This document shows, one piece after another, positions 6,382 through 6,706 of a DNA stretch of 6,706 nucleotides. Made by a program: the position numbers and the translations under genes. The notes under the pieces are model-generated. The model made no database searches. It saw only the letters and a program-made list of their open reading frames with translations, and was not told the DNA's origin. The DNA lies in contig WJJU01000502.1 in NCBI GenBank assembly GCA_014729595.1, forward strand, positions 1-6,706. The letters are read 5' to 3'. The first letter of the stretch is position 1, and every line of letters begins with the position of its first letter. Source of the DNA: Chitinivibrionales bacterium (GTDB lineage: Bacteria; Fibrobacterota; Chitinivibrionia; Chitinivibrionales; WJMI01).

Positions 6382-6410
6382 AGTATATAATCTGTTGCAT
6401 ACAATCTGTT
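6382..6410 (-). promoter_or_regulatory. Putative promoter of the polysaccharide operon with a direct repeat over the -35 region
   Basis: On the minus strand TATACT (6387-6382) is a good -10 candidate. The -35 position holds AACAGA (6410-6405), a poor match to TTGACA. The octamer AACAGATT occurs twice, at 6410-6403 and 6396-6389, with six bases between, that is, a 14-base period filling the space from -35 to -10. A weak -35 covered by a tandem repeat suggests an activator-dependent promoter. If correct, the transferase leader would be about 125 nt. This is inferred from sequence only. Confidence 0.3.
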
Positions 6411-6439
6411 AGGAATTCGAGTAATCCCCCCGTTAATGC

Positions 6440-6477
6440 GGTTCCTTAGGGCACTAAGAACCCGCGGGCCCCCGCGG
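6440..6477 (-). terminator. Two adjoining hairpins downstream of coaE, possible terminator
   Basis: In the minus-strand transcript CCGCGG (6477-6472) pairs with CCGCGG (6467-6462) across a four-base loop. It is followed at once by a second hairpin in which GGTTCTTAG (6462-6454) pairs with CTAAGGAACC (6449-6440) with one bulged base and a TGCC loop. They begin about 58 bases after the coaE stop, which suits a 3' end. No T-run follows, so intrinsic termination is uncertain. GCACT/AGTGC (6451-6455/6484-6488) offers an alternative outer pairing. Confidence 0.35.
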
Positions 6478-6534
6478 CAGGCAAGTGCTCGAAATGTTCG
6501 CCGTGCCCGAAAATGGATCCATTGTGAACGGATA

Positions 6535-6706
6535 CTACATAGCCCGGTTTCCGCCCTTCGAGGTAAGGGCTTTCTCAAACATGTTTTCAATAGAATTTTC
6601 CAGCTCTTCGATACTTCCTTCGTTACATACGACAATCCAGTCCGGTTCACAAGGTTCGGAAAACAGCGTCTGCTGCATCGAAACCCGCCGCTCAACCTCT
6701 ATTCGA
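6535..6706 (-). CDS. coaE: C-terminal end of probable dephospho-CoA kinase, partial
   Basis: The last 56 codons of a gene enter from the right edge and stop at TAG (6537-6535). The translated tail has the layout of the dephospho-CoA kinase C-terminus: ERRVSMQQ (5-12 of the visible part), then PDWIVVCNEGSIEELENSI (21-39), corresponding to the family's R-x-x-x-Q followed by aD.vI.N.Gs.eeL. CoaE phosphorylates dephospho-CoA in the last step of coenzyme A synthesis in the cytoplasm. The P-loop and most of the protein lie outside the window, so another P-loop nucleotide kinase with a similar tail cannot be ruled out. It is followed by 283 bases before the sugar transferase and is probably a separate transcription unit. 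Confidence 0.65.
   Translation of the reverse strand, partial: RIEVERRVSMQQTLFSEPCEPDWIVVCNEGSIEELENSIENMFEKALTSKGGNRAM

Noticed and set aside
6279..6695. 138-codon minus-strand frame covering the coaE end and the operon leader
   Set aside because: It is out of frame with the clearly CoaE-like tail (6535-6706), has no family resemblance, and runs through the hairpins and putative promoter.

Overview
The window looks like ordinary chromosomal DNA of a Gram-negative bacterium. It encodes a predicted outer-membrane beta-barrel with a signal peptide and an inner-membrane polyprenyl-phosphate sugar-phosphate transferase, next to housekeeping genes (rsgA and the end of a probable coaE). Base composition is moderate and start codons are mostly ATG. 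I cannot place the phylum from the sequence alone. The protein style would fit a deep-branching Gram-negative lineage such as Fibrobacterota/Chitinispirillia or Kiritimatiellota, but that is only an impression. I see no insertion sequence, phage gene, tRNA, rRNA or CRISPR array.

Layout. Positions 1-768 (minus strand) hold most of rsgA, a ribosome-assembly GTPase whose C-terminal zinc domain is cut off by the window edge. Positions 769-1310 are a roughly 540-base gap with no convincing gene, containing several GC-rich, partly mutually exclusive inverted repeats (about 1038-1197) and a T-rich tract. Positions 1311-2495 (plus strand) encode LarC, the nickel insertase of nickel-pincer-nucleotide (NPN) cofactor synthesis; its usual partners LarA, LarB and LarE are not in the window. 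A 139-base gap with a 9-bp inverted repeat separates larC from the convergent minus-strand block.

The minus-strand block, read in transcription order from right to left, is: the last 56 codons of a probable dephospho-CoA kinase (coaE, 6706-6535); a 283-base regulatory-looking gap; an exopolysaccharide/capsule initiating sugar transferase (6251-4875); a Wzi-like capsule-assembly outer-membrane protein (4888-3392) that overlaps the transferase by 14 bases; and a YkgJ-type cysteine-cluster protein (3279-2635, start uncertain). The transferase would load the first sugar phosphate on the undecaprenyl carrier at the inner membrane. The Wzi-like barrel would act at the cell surface in polymer export or attachment. 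The overlap argues that these two are co-expressed. The role of the YkgJ protein in this group is unknown.

The least explained parts are the two long gaps. One is the structured region between the divergent rsgA and larC. The other is the leader of the polysaccharide operon, with a direct repeat over a putative promoter, a 14-bp palindrome, and an 11-of-12-bp stem-loop just before the ribosome binding site. No wholly new system is evident; these non-coding regions are the best candidates for something undescribed.
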